From Bordetella parapertussis (GTDB lineage: Bacteria > Pseudomonadota > Gammaproteobacteria > Burkholderiales > Burkholderiaceae_B), in assembly GCA_945882005.1 (NCBI GenBank), contig CAMCWG010000029.1, forward strand, positions 1-16,820: a stretch of DNA of 16,820 bases, read 5' to 3'. This document shows, one piece after another, positions 6,976 to 15,000 of this stretch. The notes under the pieces are model-generated. The model was not told the DNA's origin. It worked only from the letters and a program-made list of their open reading frames with translations, and did not search any database. The position numbers and the translations under genes are program-made. The stretch's first letter is position 1. Each line of letters starts with the position of its first letter.

Positions 6976-8133
6976 CTATCGTGCTGCCTTAATATCCGCC
7001 GGTACAACCACTGGGTCCTGACCCTTTCCTGCATTGGTCCAAGACGCACGTGTGTAAGTAATTACAGCGGCGATTTCTACATCGTTTAACTGCGCGGCAA
7101 ACGACTGCATTGCCGTACCAGGCTTACCCTTGAGCAAAATCTGGATGTTGTCAGCCTTCGGACCCATTACGATCTTACTAGCATCAAGCGCAGGGAAAGC
7201 ACCCATCACGCCCTTGCCGCTACCTTGGTGACAAGCCACGCAATTCGCTGCGTAGACTTTCTCACCACGAGCAATCAGCTCAGGTCCTGTCCATTCTTTG
7301 TTAGGATCATCCGCTTGCGCAGCCAGCAATTTTTTCTGCTCATCGGCCCACTTGGCGTAATCCGCTTCAGAGACAACGTTCACAACGATTGGCATGAACG
7401 CGTGGTCCTTACCGCATAGTTCTGTACATTGACCGCGATATACGCCGACTTTGTCAGCGCGGAACCAGGTGTTACGCACAAAGCCAGGAATCGCATCCTG
7501 CTTGACCGCAAGTTCTGGCACCATCCACGAGTGAATGACGTCTGCCGCAGTGATCGCGACGCGGATTTTCTTGCCCACTGGAACAACCAAAGGATTATCG
7601 ACCTCCATCAGGTAAGTCGGGCTCTTTGGCTCACGGCCCTCAATTTGAGCGCGCGGTGTGGAGAGGTTGGAGAGAATTTTCACGCCAGTGGCGGGCCCAT
7701 CGATATATTCATAGCCCCACTTCCACTGGTAGCCTGTAACTTTGACCGTCAGATCTGCGCCGCTGGTGTCTTTCATCGCGACAACAGTGCGTGTCGCAGG
7801 GAGGGCCATTGCAATCACAATCAAGAAAGGTATGACTGTCCAGGCCACCTCAACACCCATGTGCTCATGGAAGGTCGCAGGCTTATGGCCTTTTGATTTA
7901 CGGTGCGCCCAGATCGAATAGAACATCACACCAAAGACGGCTACAAAGATCACCATGCAGACGATAAGCATGAACCAGTGTAGCCACGCTACATCACGCG
8001 CTATTTGGTTAACTCCCTCGGGGAGATTGAGCTGATTGACACGCGGGCCACCCGGCATGTCTTTCACTTGTGCACTGACCGCGCCAATCCAGAACATGGC
8101 ACAGGCACCCAGTAACCCTCTCAACTTCTTCAT
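6976..8133 (-). CDS. ctaC: Cytochrome c oxidase subunit II with fused cytochrome c domain (caa3-type)
   Basis: This 385-aa subunit accepts electrons at the outer face of the membrane. Order: signal peptide (1-21, ending AVSA), two transmembrane helices (about 52-75 and 97-113), a cupredoxin domain with the CuA site (H201, C236, E238, C240, H244, M247, in GQCTELCGKDHAFM), and a C-terminal cytochrome c domain with C298-x2-C301-H302 and likely axial M342. The fused heme domain marks it as caa3-type. The ATG at 8133 is chosen because GAGG lies 5 nt upstream and a proper signal peptide follows; the frame is open 14 codons further up to 8175 without a ribosome binding site. It is the first gene of the structural operon. 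Also called coxB. Confidence 0.96.
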   Translation of the reverse strand: MKKLRGLLGACAMFWIGAVSAQVKDMPGGPRVNQLNLPEGVNQIARDVAWLHWFMLIVCMVIFVAVFGVMFYSIWAHRKSKGHKPATFHEHMGVEVAWTVIPFLIVIAMALPATRTVVAMKDTSGADLTVKVTGYQWKWGYEYIDGPATGVKILSNLSTPRAQIEGREPKSPTYLMEVDNPLVVPVGKKIRVAITAADVIHSWMVPELAVKQDAIPGFVRNTWFRADKVGVYRGQCTELCGKDHAFMPIVVNVVSEADYAKWADEQKKLLAAQADDPNKEWTGPELIARGEKVYAANCVACHQGSGKGVMGAFPALDASKIVMGPKADNIQILLKGKPGTAMQSFAAQLNDVEIAAVITYTRASWTNAGKGQDPVVVPADIKAAR

Positions 8134-8281
8134 GCTTACCTCGAAACACATCGCGCTTATCTGCTTAGGGGGCATTTATGGGCCCCAACAAATACTGCAC
8201 AAGAATTATCAGAGGACTCACGTCACGGCAATGCCGCACCCGTATGAGCCCGCGTATCGTATGGAAACGGGAGGGATTATA
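8134..8281 (-). promoter_or_regulatory. Promoter and long leader of the coxB operon
   Basis: A perfect TATAAT on the minus strand (8281-8276) lies about 143 nt before the coxB ATG. No recognisable TTGACA-like box occurs 16-18 bp further upstream, so an activator may be needed. The resulting leader of roughly 135 nt has no gene; it holds a GC-rich 5-bp hairpin (GGGGC/GCCCC near 8169-8187) and the GAGG ribosome binding site. Promoter activity is inferred from the -10 match only. Confidence 0.45.
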
Positions 8282-8342
8282 GCGGAGGCTCGCCTTGAGT
8301 GCTGCACTACAATCGTTTGACCCCACTTGGTGACAACTCTCG

Positions 8343-9170
8343 ATGCAACAGTCCAACAGTTTTCCCCCAAAAGCAGACCTTCATCGGCTCCTGCAGTCGC
8401 TCCTGCAACGCGCGTCGCAGGCGCCACACCTAGGCTCTATCCCGTTATTTATTGCCGGAGAACCCTGCGGCACGCTGTTTCCGGGGGCAGTCGCCACTGT
8501 TGCCGGCCTCTCTGGCGTTCAGGTAACGAGTGGGCGCGCCGACTTCGGGCGCAACCTTGCCTCTGCGCAAGCACTTAATGCGCTGCTGGCTGAGATTGCC
8601 AACACCCTTCGGCAAGCAGGAAAAACGCCCGGTTGGCGTGATGAATTGCTGGACGTTCTGCCCGACAGGCCTGGAAGTAGCCCAATCGCCGCCATCGAGC
8701 GGGGCGTGATGCGCCCGCTCGGGCTTATCACCCGCGCGGTTCACCTAAGCGGGTGGTCGCAGGATGGCAAGCTCTGGGTCGCGCGTCGATCTCTAACCAA
8801 GGCCACAGACCCTGGCATGTGGGACACGCTGGTAGGCGGGTTAGTGAGCGCGGGCGAGCCAGCTGACTTAGCGCTCGAACGCGAGTCTGACGAAGAGGCC
8901 GGACTAGACGCTGCAGACATTCAACATCGCTCGCCCTTACGCACAATTACCCGCATGCAGCGACAGATCCCTGAAGGGTACCAATGCGAAGAAGTTCTGA
9001 CCTGTGAGTGTGTGCTCACAAACGGCGTAATGCCAAAAAACCGGGATGGTGAAGTCATGGAGATTGACTGTTTCACCCCGGCAAAGATTTATAAAATGTT
9101 ACTTGCAGGAGACTTTACCCTTGAGGCCTCAATCGTGTTGACTGAGGACCTATGGCGCCGCGCCACTTAA
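8343..9170 (+). CDS. Nudix hydrolase with N-terminal DUF4743 domain
   Basis: This 275-aa protein has an N-terminal DUF4743-like half (to about residue 125, including IPLFIAGEPCGTLFP) and a Nudix domain. The Nudix box is complete at residues 166-188: G166, E172, R180-E181, E184-E185 and G187, with Ser in place of the usual hydrophobic residue after RE. Just before it, MWDTLVGGLVSAGE is the typical strand. Proteins of this architecture are related to the Nudix part of fungal thiamine pyrophosphokinase fusions (Tnr3 type) and may clean up damaged thiamine diphosphate analogues; the substrate here is an inference. The start overlaps no other gene and has only a weak GGTGA upstream. It is divergent from coxB and convergent with rpoH, the stops being separated by 2 bp. 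Confidence 0.88.
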   Translation: MQQSNSFPPKADLHRLLQSLLQRASQAPHLGSIPLFIAGEPCGTLFPGAVATVAGLSGVQVTSGRADFGRNLASAQALNALLAEIANTLRQAGKTPGWRDELLDVLPDRPGSSPIAAIERGVMRPLGLITRAVHLSGWSQDGKLWVARRSLTKATDPGMWDTLVGGLVSAGEPADLALERESDEEAGLDAADIQHRSPLRTITRMQRQIPEGYQCEEVLTCECVLTNGVMPKNRDGEVMEIDCFTPAKIYKMLLAGDFTLEASIVLTEDLWRRAT

Positions 9171-9172
9171 GA

Positions 9173-10057
9173 TCAAGCGCTCAGCGCCGTCCGCATTTTT
9201 TTCATGGCGGCAACTTCGATCTGACGGATCCGCTCAGCCGATACACCAAATTCAGCTGCCAAATCGTGCAGAGTCGCGCCGCCATCGTTTTGCAACCAGC
9301 GTGCCCGGACAATGCGCTGTGAGCGCGCATCGAGCTGCTCAAGTGCTTTATCCAGACCCGAGCCGTGCATGACGTCTTCGTCGCGGCGAGCCAACACCTG
9401 GGTAGGATCAGCACGGCCGTTGTCTGACAGATATGCGATCGGTGCGTACGCATCGTCGTCATCGTTCTGGTTTTCAAGTGAAATTTCGCGGCCCGACAAA
9501 CGGACTTCCATCTCGCGAACATCTTCGCGACGAACATTTAAATTCGCTGCAATTTCATCGACTTGCGTCGTATCCAGCGTTTGTCCATCGGGACGCATGC
9601 TACGTAAATTAAAGAAAAGCTTACGTTGAGCCTTGGTGGTCGCAACCTTAACCATGCGCCAGTTGCGCACGATGTACTCGTGAATTTCGGCTTTGATCCA
9701 ATGCACCGCAAAGGATACGAGGCGCACACCGCGTTCTGGGTCAAAACGCTTGACAGCCTTCATCAGGCCGACATTACCCTCTTGGATCAGGTCCGCGTGT
9801 GGCAAGCCGTATCCGAGGTATTGGCGCGCGACCGAAACGACCAAACGTAAGTGCGACAGCACCAATTCACGCGCTGCAGCGATATCCTGCTCGTCGCGCA
9901 GGCGGCGCGCAAGCACGTTTTCTTGCTCAGCAGTGAGCATCGGCAGTCGGTTGACTGTCGAAATATAGGCATCAATCGTCCCTAGCGCGCCGGGATTCGA
10001 GATGGCCATCGCAAGTTGTGAGGGCTGCAGTGTCAAAGCGGTAGAACTCGTTGTCAT
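9173..10057 (-). CDS. rpoH: RNA polymerase heat-shock sigma factor sigma-32
   Basis: This 294-aa sigma-70 family protein directs transcription of heat-shock genes. Region 2 is clear (ARELVLSHLRLVVSVARQY, then HADLIQEGNVGLMKAVKRFD and the FAVHWIKAEIHEYIVRNWRM core-binding and -10 recognition stretch). The RpoH box QRKLFFNLR, specific to sigma-32, lies at residues 144-152 and distinguishes it from RpoD and RpoS. Region 4 ends with a helix-turn-helix, HDLAAEFGVSAERIRQIEVAAMKKM. AGGAG lies 8 nt before the ATG. A perfect CIRCE operator sits 37 bp upstream of the start, so HrcA repression is likely. It is convergent with the Nudix gene, with no room for a terminator between them. Confidence 0.97.
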   Translation of the reverse strand: MTTSSTALTLQPSQLAMAISNPGALGTIDAYISTVNRLPMLTAEQENVLARRLRDEQDIAAARELVLSHLRLVVSVARQYLGYGLPHADLIQEGNVGLMKAVKRFDPERGVRLVSFAVHWIKAEIHEYIVRNWRMVKVATTKAQRKLFFNLRSMRPDGQTLDTTQVDEIAANLNVRREDVREMEVRLSGREISLENQNDDDDAYAPIAYLSDNGRADPTQVLARRDEDVMHGSGLDKALEQLDARSQRIVRARWLQNDGGATLHDLAAEFGVSAERIRQIEVAAMKKMRTALSA

Positions 10058-10094
10058 TCATTCGACTCCTAACCTCGGAGCTTTCGGTGCCAGT

Positions 10095-10121
10095 TTAGCA
10101 CTCTAAGCTAGCGAGTGCTAA
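10095..10121 (-). promoter_or_regulatory. CIRCE operator (HrcA binding site) upstream of rpoH
   Basis: TTAGCACTC and GAGTGCTAA are separated by exactly 9 bp, an 18/18 match to the CIRCE consensus that binds the heat-shock repressor HrcA. It lies 37 bp before the rpoH start codon, in the position expected for an operator covering the transcription start or early leader. The element is symmetric, but rpoH is the near gene; the divergent gene starts 117 bp away. I could not identify a strong sigma-70 or sigma-32 promoter with it. Confidence 0.95.
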
Positions 10122-10154
10122 TAAGACGGATCATTTACGCAAAAGTTCCGCAAT

Positions 10155-10195
10155 TCTTGCGAGGGTGTTAATCTCACCCTGCTGTGGACGCAAGA
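10155..10195. repeat. Nested inverted repeats between rpoH and the SdiA-regulated gene
   Basis: An outer pair TCTTGCG (10155-10161) / CGCAAGA (10189-10195) encloses an inner pair AGGGTG (10162-10167) / CACCCT (10175-10180) with a 7-nt loop. The two stems stack on the left side, and an 8-nt bulge (GCTGTGGA) lies on the right. It could be an RNA hairpin in the leader of the plus-strand gene or a protein-binding site. No function is recognised. Confidence 0.55.
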
Positions 10196-10238
10196 CTGCC
10201 TCACACCGCAGTCGCAACGTCCGTCCCTGGATTTAGGC

Positions 10239-11186
10239 ATGTCCGATTTAGTCAAATTTCTCTCAAAGATCCTGCTCGCTTGTCTACTCGTCATCGGCGT
10301 AGGCTGGGCGACGTACATCGGCGTGCGCTACTACCACGCCGAGCAAGTTGCCTACCGCTGGATTTCAGGCTTGGCGGCAAAGCAGGCGGCCTGGGAGAAA
10401 AAAATCGCCGAAGCTGGGGGCAATACCCTCACTGGTTATGCTGGTCCGTCAGATCCCAAAGTGATCGATACTCAAGGAGGCGGCAAGTTTTCCGGTCTCT
10501 CTTATGACGCGATCCAGAAACGCCTTTGGACCGTCGTCAACAAGCCAACAACACTAATCGCCCTCTCAACTGAAGGCCAAGTCTTGGCCACTTACCCCGT
10601 TAAGGGCATGTCAGACGTGGACGGCGTGGCATGGCTCGGCGGGAACAAGATTGCTCTTGTGAACGGGCGCCGTAACCGCATGGTAATCACTGAAGTACCC
10701 CCAACGCCGCAAGTCCTGGATGTTACCCGTGCTTTTGCACTTGTGTTGCGTTTTACAGAAGGTGAAGACGCAAATTATGGCTTCAATGGGTTGGGCTATG
10801 ACCTCAAACGCGATCGACTATACCTATCAAAAGAGCACAGCCCACGCGCCCTGTATCGCATTAGTGGCCTGAACAGCCTGCAATCAGCAGACTCCCGTGG
10901 CCTTCGGATTGAAAATATTAGTCATTGGCTCAATGACGTCCCGTTTGCCACCGATTTATCTTCTGTAGAAGTCGATCCCGCTACAGGTCGCGTCTACCTG
11001 CTAAGCGAAGAGTCACAACTCATCATTCAGCTCGATGGTGACAGTGGTGACGGCAAAGGCATGCTCTCACTTTCTGCCAAAGGCAGTAAGCCGCTGCCCC
11101 GCCCTGAAGGTATCGCCACCGACGATGAGGGCAATATTTACATCGTCAGCGAGCCTAATCTTTTCTACAAGCTCAGAAAGCCCTGA
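10239..11186 (+). CDS. SdiA-regulated family protein (YjiK-like), membrane-anchored beta-propeller
   Basis: This 315-aa protein has an N-terminal transmembrane anchor (about residues 8-28, LSKILLACLLVIGVGWATY) and an outer-face domain made of repeated strands such as GGGKFSGLSYDAIQKRLWTV, DVDGVAWLGGNKIALVNGRR, NGLGYDLKRDRLYLSKEHSP, DLSSVEVDPATGRVYLLSEE and PEGIATDDEGNIYIVSEPNL. These match the SdiA-regulated domain (YjiK family), a six-bladed propeller resembling NHL/SMP-30 folds. The biological role is not known; the family name comes from an E. coli member controlled by SdiA and does not imply quorum sensing here. It is divergent from rpoH, and its stop codon lies inside a hairpin. Confidence 0.85.
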   Translation: MSDLVKFLSKILLACLLVIGVGWATYIGVRYYHAEQVAYRWISGLAAKQAAWEKKIAEAGGNTLTGYAGPSDPKVIDTQGGGKFSGLSYDAIQKRLWTVVNKPTTLIALSTEGQVLATYPVKGMSDVDGVAWLGGNKIALVNGRRNRMVITEVPPTPQVLDVTRAFALVLRFTEGEDANYGFNGLGYDLKRDRLYLSKEHSPRALYRISGLNSLQSADSRGLRIENISHWLNDVPFATDLSSVEVDPATGRVYLLSEESQLIIQLDGDSGDGKGMLSLSAKGSKPLPRPEGIATDDEGNIYIVSEPNLFYKLRKP

Positions 11187-11197
11187 GCCAGGGCTTT
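11177..11197 (+). terminator. Hairpin over the stop codon of the SdiA-regulated gene
   Basis: AAAGCCCTG (11177-11185) and CAGGGCTTT (11189-11197) form a perfect 9-bp stem with a 3-nt loop. The stop codon TGA (11184-11186) is inside it. Only three T residues follow, so termination efficiency is uncertain. It lies 11 bp before the next start codon and would partly separate the two genes. Confidence 0.5.
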
Positions 11198-11208
11198 GAT
11201 TGATCACA

Positions 11209-11937
11209 ATGGCAAGGCTGGCCCGACTCTATGCCGAGGGATTTGCGCAACTTGCCCAGGCCCAGTTCACACACAGTAACGACATCGTTATACGTCAGTT
11301 GTTGGAGCGTCAATTCGCAGATATTGGGCGCTGGCTTCGACTAGCTCTCGCAGACACAGACACGTTGCTGCATGGCTGGGTGGTGACCCACACTGGGTTG
11401 ACTTTGCTCGCTACGCCTGGGGACTCGACCAGCCTAGCCCGAGGGTTCCAGCAGGTAGGGCGACACCTGGCGAGCCGACTAAAGGTGGGCGGAGTGTTCG
11501 AGGGGCGTTTTCACTCGACCATTCCACAACCGCAACGCTGGTTACTTCCCTGCCTGATATGGCTCGAACGGCAACCTGTGCGAGAAAGTCTTGTGTCTGA
11601 CGCGGAGACATGGCGCTGGTCTTCGGCCGGCGCGCACACAGGCAGCCTTGGCGCCTCTGCCCTTGGCCTTCAACCGCACACCGACTACTGGAGTTGTGGC
11701 AACACCCCCTTTGATCGGCAGGCGATCTACCGCAGGCTCTTACAGGAAGGCAACGCCTTATCGCAAGATGCAAAACTCGAGGCCTGCTTACAGGGTCAAT
11801 GGGGTTTGGGTGATGAAGACTTCCTGTCGGAGCTCGCCAAGCTCGCCAATCGTCGCGTTCACCCCGAGCGCCGTGGTCGCCCCAAAAAAGTCATCGTTGG
11901 CACTGGGTTAGTGCCCAAAGCGATGGTGCGTCCCTAA
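11209..11937 (+). CDS. Degenerate REP-associated tyrosine transposase (RAYT) family protein, catalytic residues lost
   Basis: This 242-aa protein follows the RAYT (Y1/IS200-like, TnpA_REP) layout. It begins MARLARL like the family, has GWVV..LTLLATPGD, VFEGRF, LERQPVRESLV, WRWSSAGAHTG, the C-terminal GNTPFDRQAIYRRLL and a basic RRGRPKK tail. But where active members have the H-x-H of NHVHLLATP, this one reads G63-L64-T65 in an ungapped alignment, and the tyrosine expected in GRRYVRYFN is Leu (GRHLASRL). The N-terminal RGNNRQ motif is also gone. The frame is intact, which suggests retention for DNA binding rather than plain decay. ATG 11209 is preferred over TTG 11200 by family match; no clear ribosome binding site is visible. 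Its last codons lie within an inverted repeat shared with the gltB leader. I infer a domesticated protein; its role is unknown. Confidence 0.75.
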   Translation: MARLARLYAEGFAQLAQAQFTHSNDIVIRQLLERQFADIGRWLRLALADTDTLLHGWVVTHTGLTLLATPGDSTSLARGFQQVGRHLASRLKVGGVFEGRFHSTIPQPQRWLLPCLIWLERQPVRESLVSDAETWRWSSAGAHTGSLGASALGLQPHTDYWSCGNTPFDRQAIYRRLLQEGNALSQDAKLEACLQGQWGLGDEDFLSELAKLANRRVHPERRGRPKKVIVGTGLVPKAMVRP

Positions 11938-11981
11938 TTTAATAGCAAGAACCGGTCTGTATTATTAATTAGGGACGCACC
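11925..11981. repeat. Perfect 15-bp inverted repeat (REP-like) across the RAYT stop and gltB leader
   Basis: GGTGCGTCCCTAATT (11925-11939) and AATTAGGGACGCACC (11967-11981) are exact reverse complements, separated by 27 bp. The left arm contains the last codons and the TAA stop of the RAYT gene. The right arm is also half of a local near-palindrome at 11964-11990 (ATTAATTAGGG / CCCCAATTAAT, loop ACGCA). Such pairs are typical of REP/BIME elements that accompany RAYT genes; genome copy number could not be checked. Confidence 0.85.
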
Positions 11982-12067
11982 CCAATTAATTTTCTTGCGC
12001 TGCGACAAAAGCAGGCGTATTGTTTCGCCCTCGCACTGCAACATGGCACAAGCCCTCGGAGCTTTTT
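11938..12067 (+). promoter_or_regulatory. gltB leader with weak candidate promoter
   Basis: This 130-bp region holds the right arm of the inverted repeat, a further 7-bp pair GCAAGAA (11945-11951) / TTCTTGC (11992-11998), and a weak sigma-70-like arrangement TTGCGC (11995-12000), 17 bp, TATTGT (12018-12023). CGGAG lies 6-7 nt before the gltB ATG and fixes the start. The promoter call is tentative. Confidence 0.3.
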
Positions 12068-15000
12068 ATGTCGACCTTCCCTTTGAACTTTCATCCTGCC
12101 ACGACGACACGCGCAGCGACAGCCCCCCAAACCGGGCTTCCCGTCGCGCAAGGCTTGTACTCGCCTGCAAACGAACATGACGCCTGTGGCGTCGGTTTTG
12201 TCGCGCACATTAAAGGTAACAAGACGCACGCCATCGTCGAGCAGGGGCTAAAAATCCTTGAAAACCTGGATCACCGGGGTGCCGTGGGTGCCGACAAACT
12301 AATGGGCGACGGCGCCGGCATCCTGATACAAATTCCCGATGCGTTTTATCGGCAAGACCTCGCCAAGCGAAACATCACCTTACCCGCTCCTGGTGAGTAC
12401 GGTGTGGCAATGGTGTTCCTGCCAAAAGAAATCGCGTCGCGCTTAGCATGCGAACAAGAGCTTGAGCGCTCCGTGCGCGCGGAAGGCCAGGTGGTATTGG
12501 GATGGCGCGATGTCCCGGTGGACACAGACATGCCGATGTCACCCACGGTACGTGCCTGCGAGCCCGTCATTCGTCAACTGTTTATCGGCCGTGGCGCCGA
12601 TGTCATGGTCCCCGACGCACTAGAGCGCAAGCTTTACGTTATTCGCAAAACGGCTAGCCATGCCATTCAAGCCATGGGCTTGGCGCACGGTAAAGAATAC
12701 TTCGTTCCTTCAGCCTCAGTTCGTACGGTTGTTTACAAAGGATTGCTTCTTGCCGATCAAGTAGGCCGCTACTACCGCGACCTCGCAGACCCCCTCACAG
12801 TGTCTGCCGTTGCACTCGTGCATCAGCGCTTCTCGACGAACACTTTCCCTGCCTGGCCTCTCGCACACCCCTATCGCATGATTGCGCACAACGGCGAGAT
12901 CAATACCGTCAAAGGCAACTTCAATTGGCTGCGTGCACGCGAAGGCATGATGCAGTCTGCCGTTCTGGGCGATGACCTCAAAAAACTTTATCCGATTGTG
13001 TACGAAGGCCAATCTGACACCGCAACGTTCGACAACTGTCTCGAACTTCTGGTCATGTCTGGCTACTCGCTTGCGCACGCAATGATGATGATGATCCCAG
13101 AAGCTTGGGAGCAACATACGCACATGGACCCGAGTCGTCGCGCATTCTACGAATATCACGCTGCGATGATGGAGCCTTGGGATGGTCCGGCGGCTGTCGC
13201 TTTTACTGATGGGCGTCAAATCGGTGCAACGCTTGACCGTAACGGACTGCGTCCAGCACGTTATCTCATCACTGACGACGACATGGTCATCATGGCGTCT
13301 GAGGCTGGCACACTGCCAATCCCCGAGAACCGCATCGTCAAAAAATGGCGCCTGCAGCCTGGCAAGATGTTCTTGATCGACCTTGAACAAGGACGCATCA
13401 TCGACGATGCCGAGATCAAAGCGCAGCTCGCCAACTCACGACCATACCGTCAATGGATCGATCGTCTGCGTGTCAAGCTCGACTCCTTGCCTTCCCCGGC
13501 AAAAGTAGATGCGCCAATTGGTGCACCCGCGTCCCTGCTCGACCGTCAGCAAGCTTTTGGCTGGACACAAGAAGACTATAAATTTGTCCTTGAAGTGATG
13601 GCTGAATCAGGCGAAGAGGCGATTGGCTCGATGGGTAACGACGCTCCGCTCGCGATTTTGTCGAGCCGTGCCAAACCGTTCTACAACTACTTCCGTCAGT
13701 TGTTTGCGCAGGTAACGAACCCACCAATCGACCCGATTCGCGAACAAATGGTGATGTCGCTGGTGTCGTTCATTGGTCCCAAGCCAAACCTGTTAGACAT
13801 CAACAACGTCAACCCACCACTACGTCTTGAAGTCACGCAGCCCATCCTCGACTTCAAAGAAATGGCGCGCATTCGCGCGATCTCTGAAGTCACAGGCGAC
13901 AAATTCCGCAGCTCGGAGCTCAACATCAGCTACCCAGCGGCTTGGGGCGCCGACGGGATCGAAGCGCGTCTAGCGGCACTATGCGCGCGCGCAGTCGACG
14001 CCGTAAAAAGTGGCTCAACCGTATTGATCCTGACTGACCGAAACGTAGACAGCGCACACGTCGCAATTCCAGCATTACTCGCAACGTCAGCGATTCACCA
14101 GCATCTCATTCGCGAAGGCTTGCGCACTAACACCGGTATCGTGGTTGAAACCGGTTCGGCGCGTGAAGTTCATCACTTCGCGTTGCTTGGTGGCTATGGC
14201 GCCGAAGCGATTCACCCCTACCTTGCGCTTGAAACCCTCGCAACCATGGGCAAAGATGCGGACAAGTCCATCAAGAATTACATCAAAGCGGTCGGCAAAG
14301 GCCTGAACAAAGTGATGTCCAAGATGGGCATCTCGACCTACATGTCTTACTGCGGCGCTCAAATCTTTGAGGCCGTTGGTTTGCGTACAGTGTTGGTAAA
14401 CAAATATTTTTCCGGTACAGCCAGCACGATTGAAGGCATCGGGATCTTCGAAGTCGCCGAAGAAGCACTTCGCACACACCGTGCCGCGTTCGGTAACGAC
14501 CCAGTCTTGGCAAACGCACTGGATGCAGGCGGCGAATATGCCTTCCGTGTCCGCGGTGAAGACCATATGTGGACGCCGGACTCGATCGCAAAATTGCAAC
14601 ACGCGACCCGCGCTAACAACTATCGTACTTATAAGGAATACGCGCAGCTCATCAACGACCAAAGCCGTCGTCATATGACGCTACGCGGTTTGTTTGAGTT
14701 CAAAGTTGATCCGGCACGTGCGATTTCACTGGACGAAGTCGAACCCGCCAAAGAGATCGTCAAACGGTTCGCGACGGGCGCAATGTCTCTGGGTTCGATT
14801 TCAACTGAAGCGCACTCCGTGTTGGCTGTTGCGATGAACCGCATCGGCGGTAAGTCCAACACCGGCGAAGGCGGTGAAGACGAGCTGCGCTATCGCAACG
14901 AACTGCGCACAGGCAACAGCGGTATCCTTGCCGGCGCAACGTTAGCCTCCGAACTCGGTGCAGATCGCATCGCTGCAGACGTTCCACTGCAGGCGGGTGA

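Noticed and set aside
8134..8175. Fourteen-codon N-terminal extension of coxB
   Set aside because: It would bury the signal peptide, and the ATG at 8133 has GAGG at proper spacing.
10122..10160. Sigma-32 type promoter before rpoH
   Set aside because: No CTTGAA and CCCCAT-like pair at 13-14 bp spacing could be found by eye.
11209..11937. Functional IS200-type insertion sequence
   Set aside because: The HUH and Tyr residues are replaced, no partner TnpB is present, and there are no target-site features at the left side; it is described instead as a degenerate RAYT.
12020..12067. TTG start giving gltB 16 more residues
   Set aside because: CGGAG precedes the ATG at 12068, and a 39-residue propeptide from that ATG fits the family.
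12716..13390. 224-aa antisense open frame within gltB
   Set aside because: Its composition is that of a shadow frame of a conserved gene, and no domain is recognisable.
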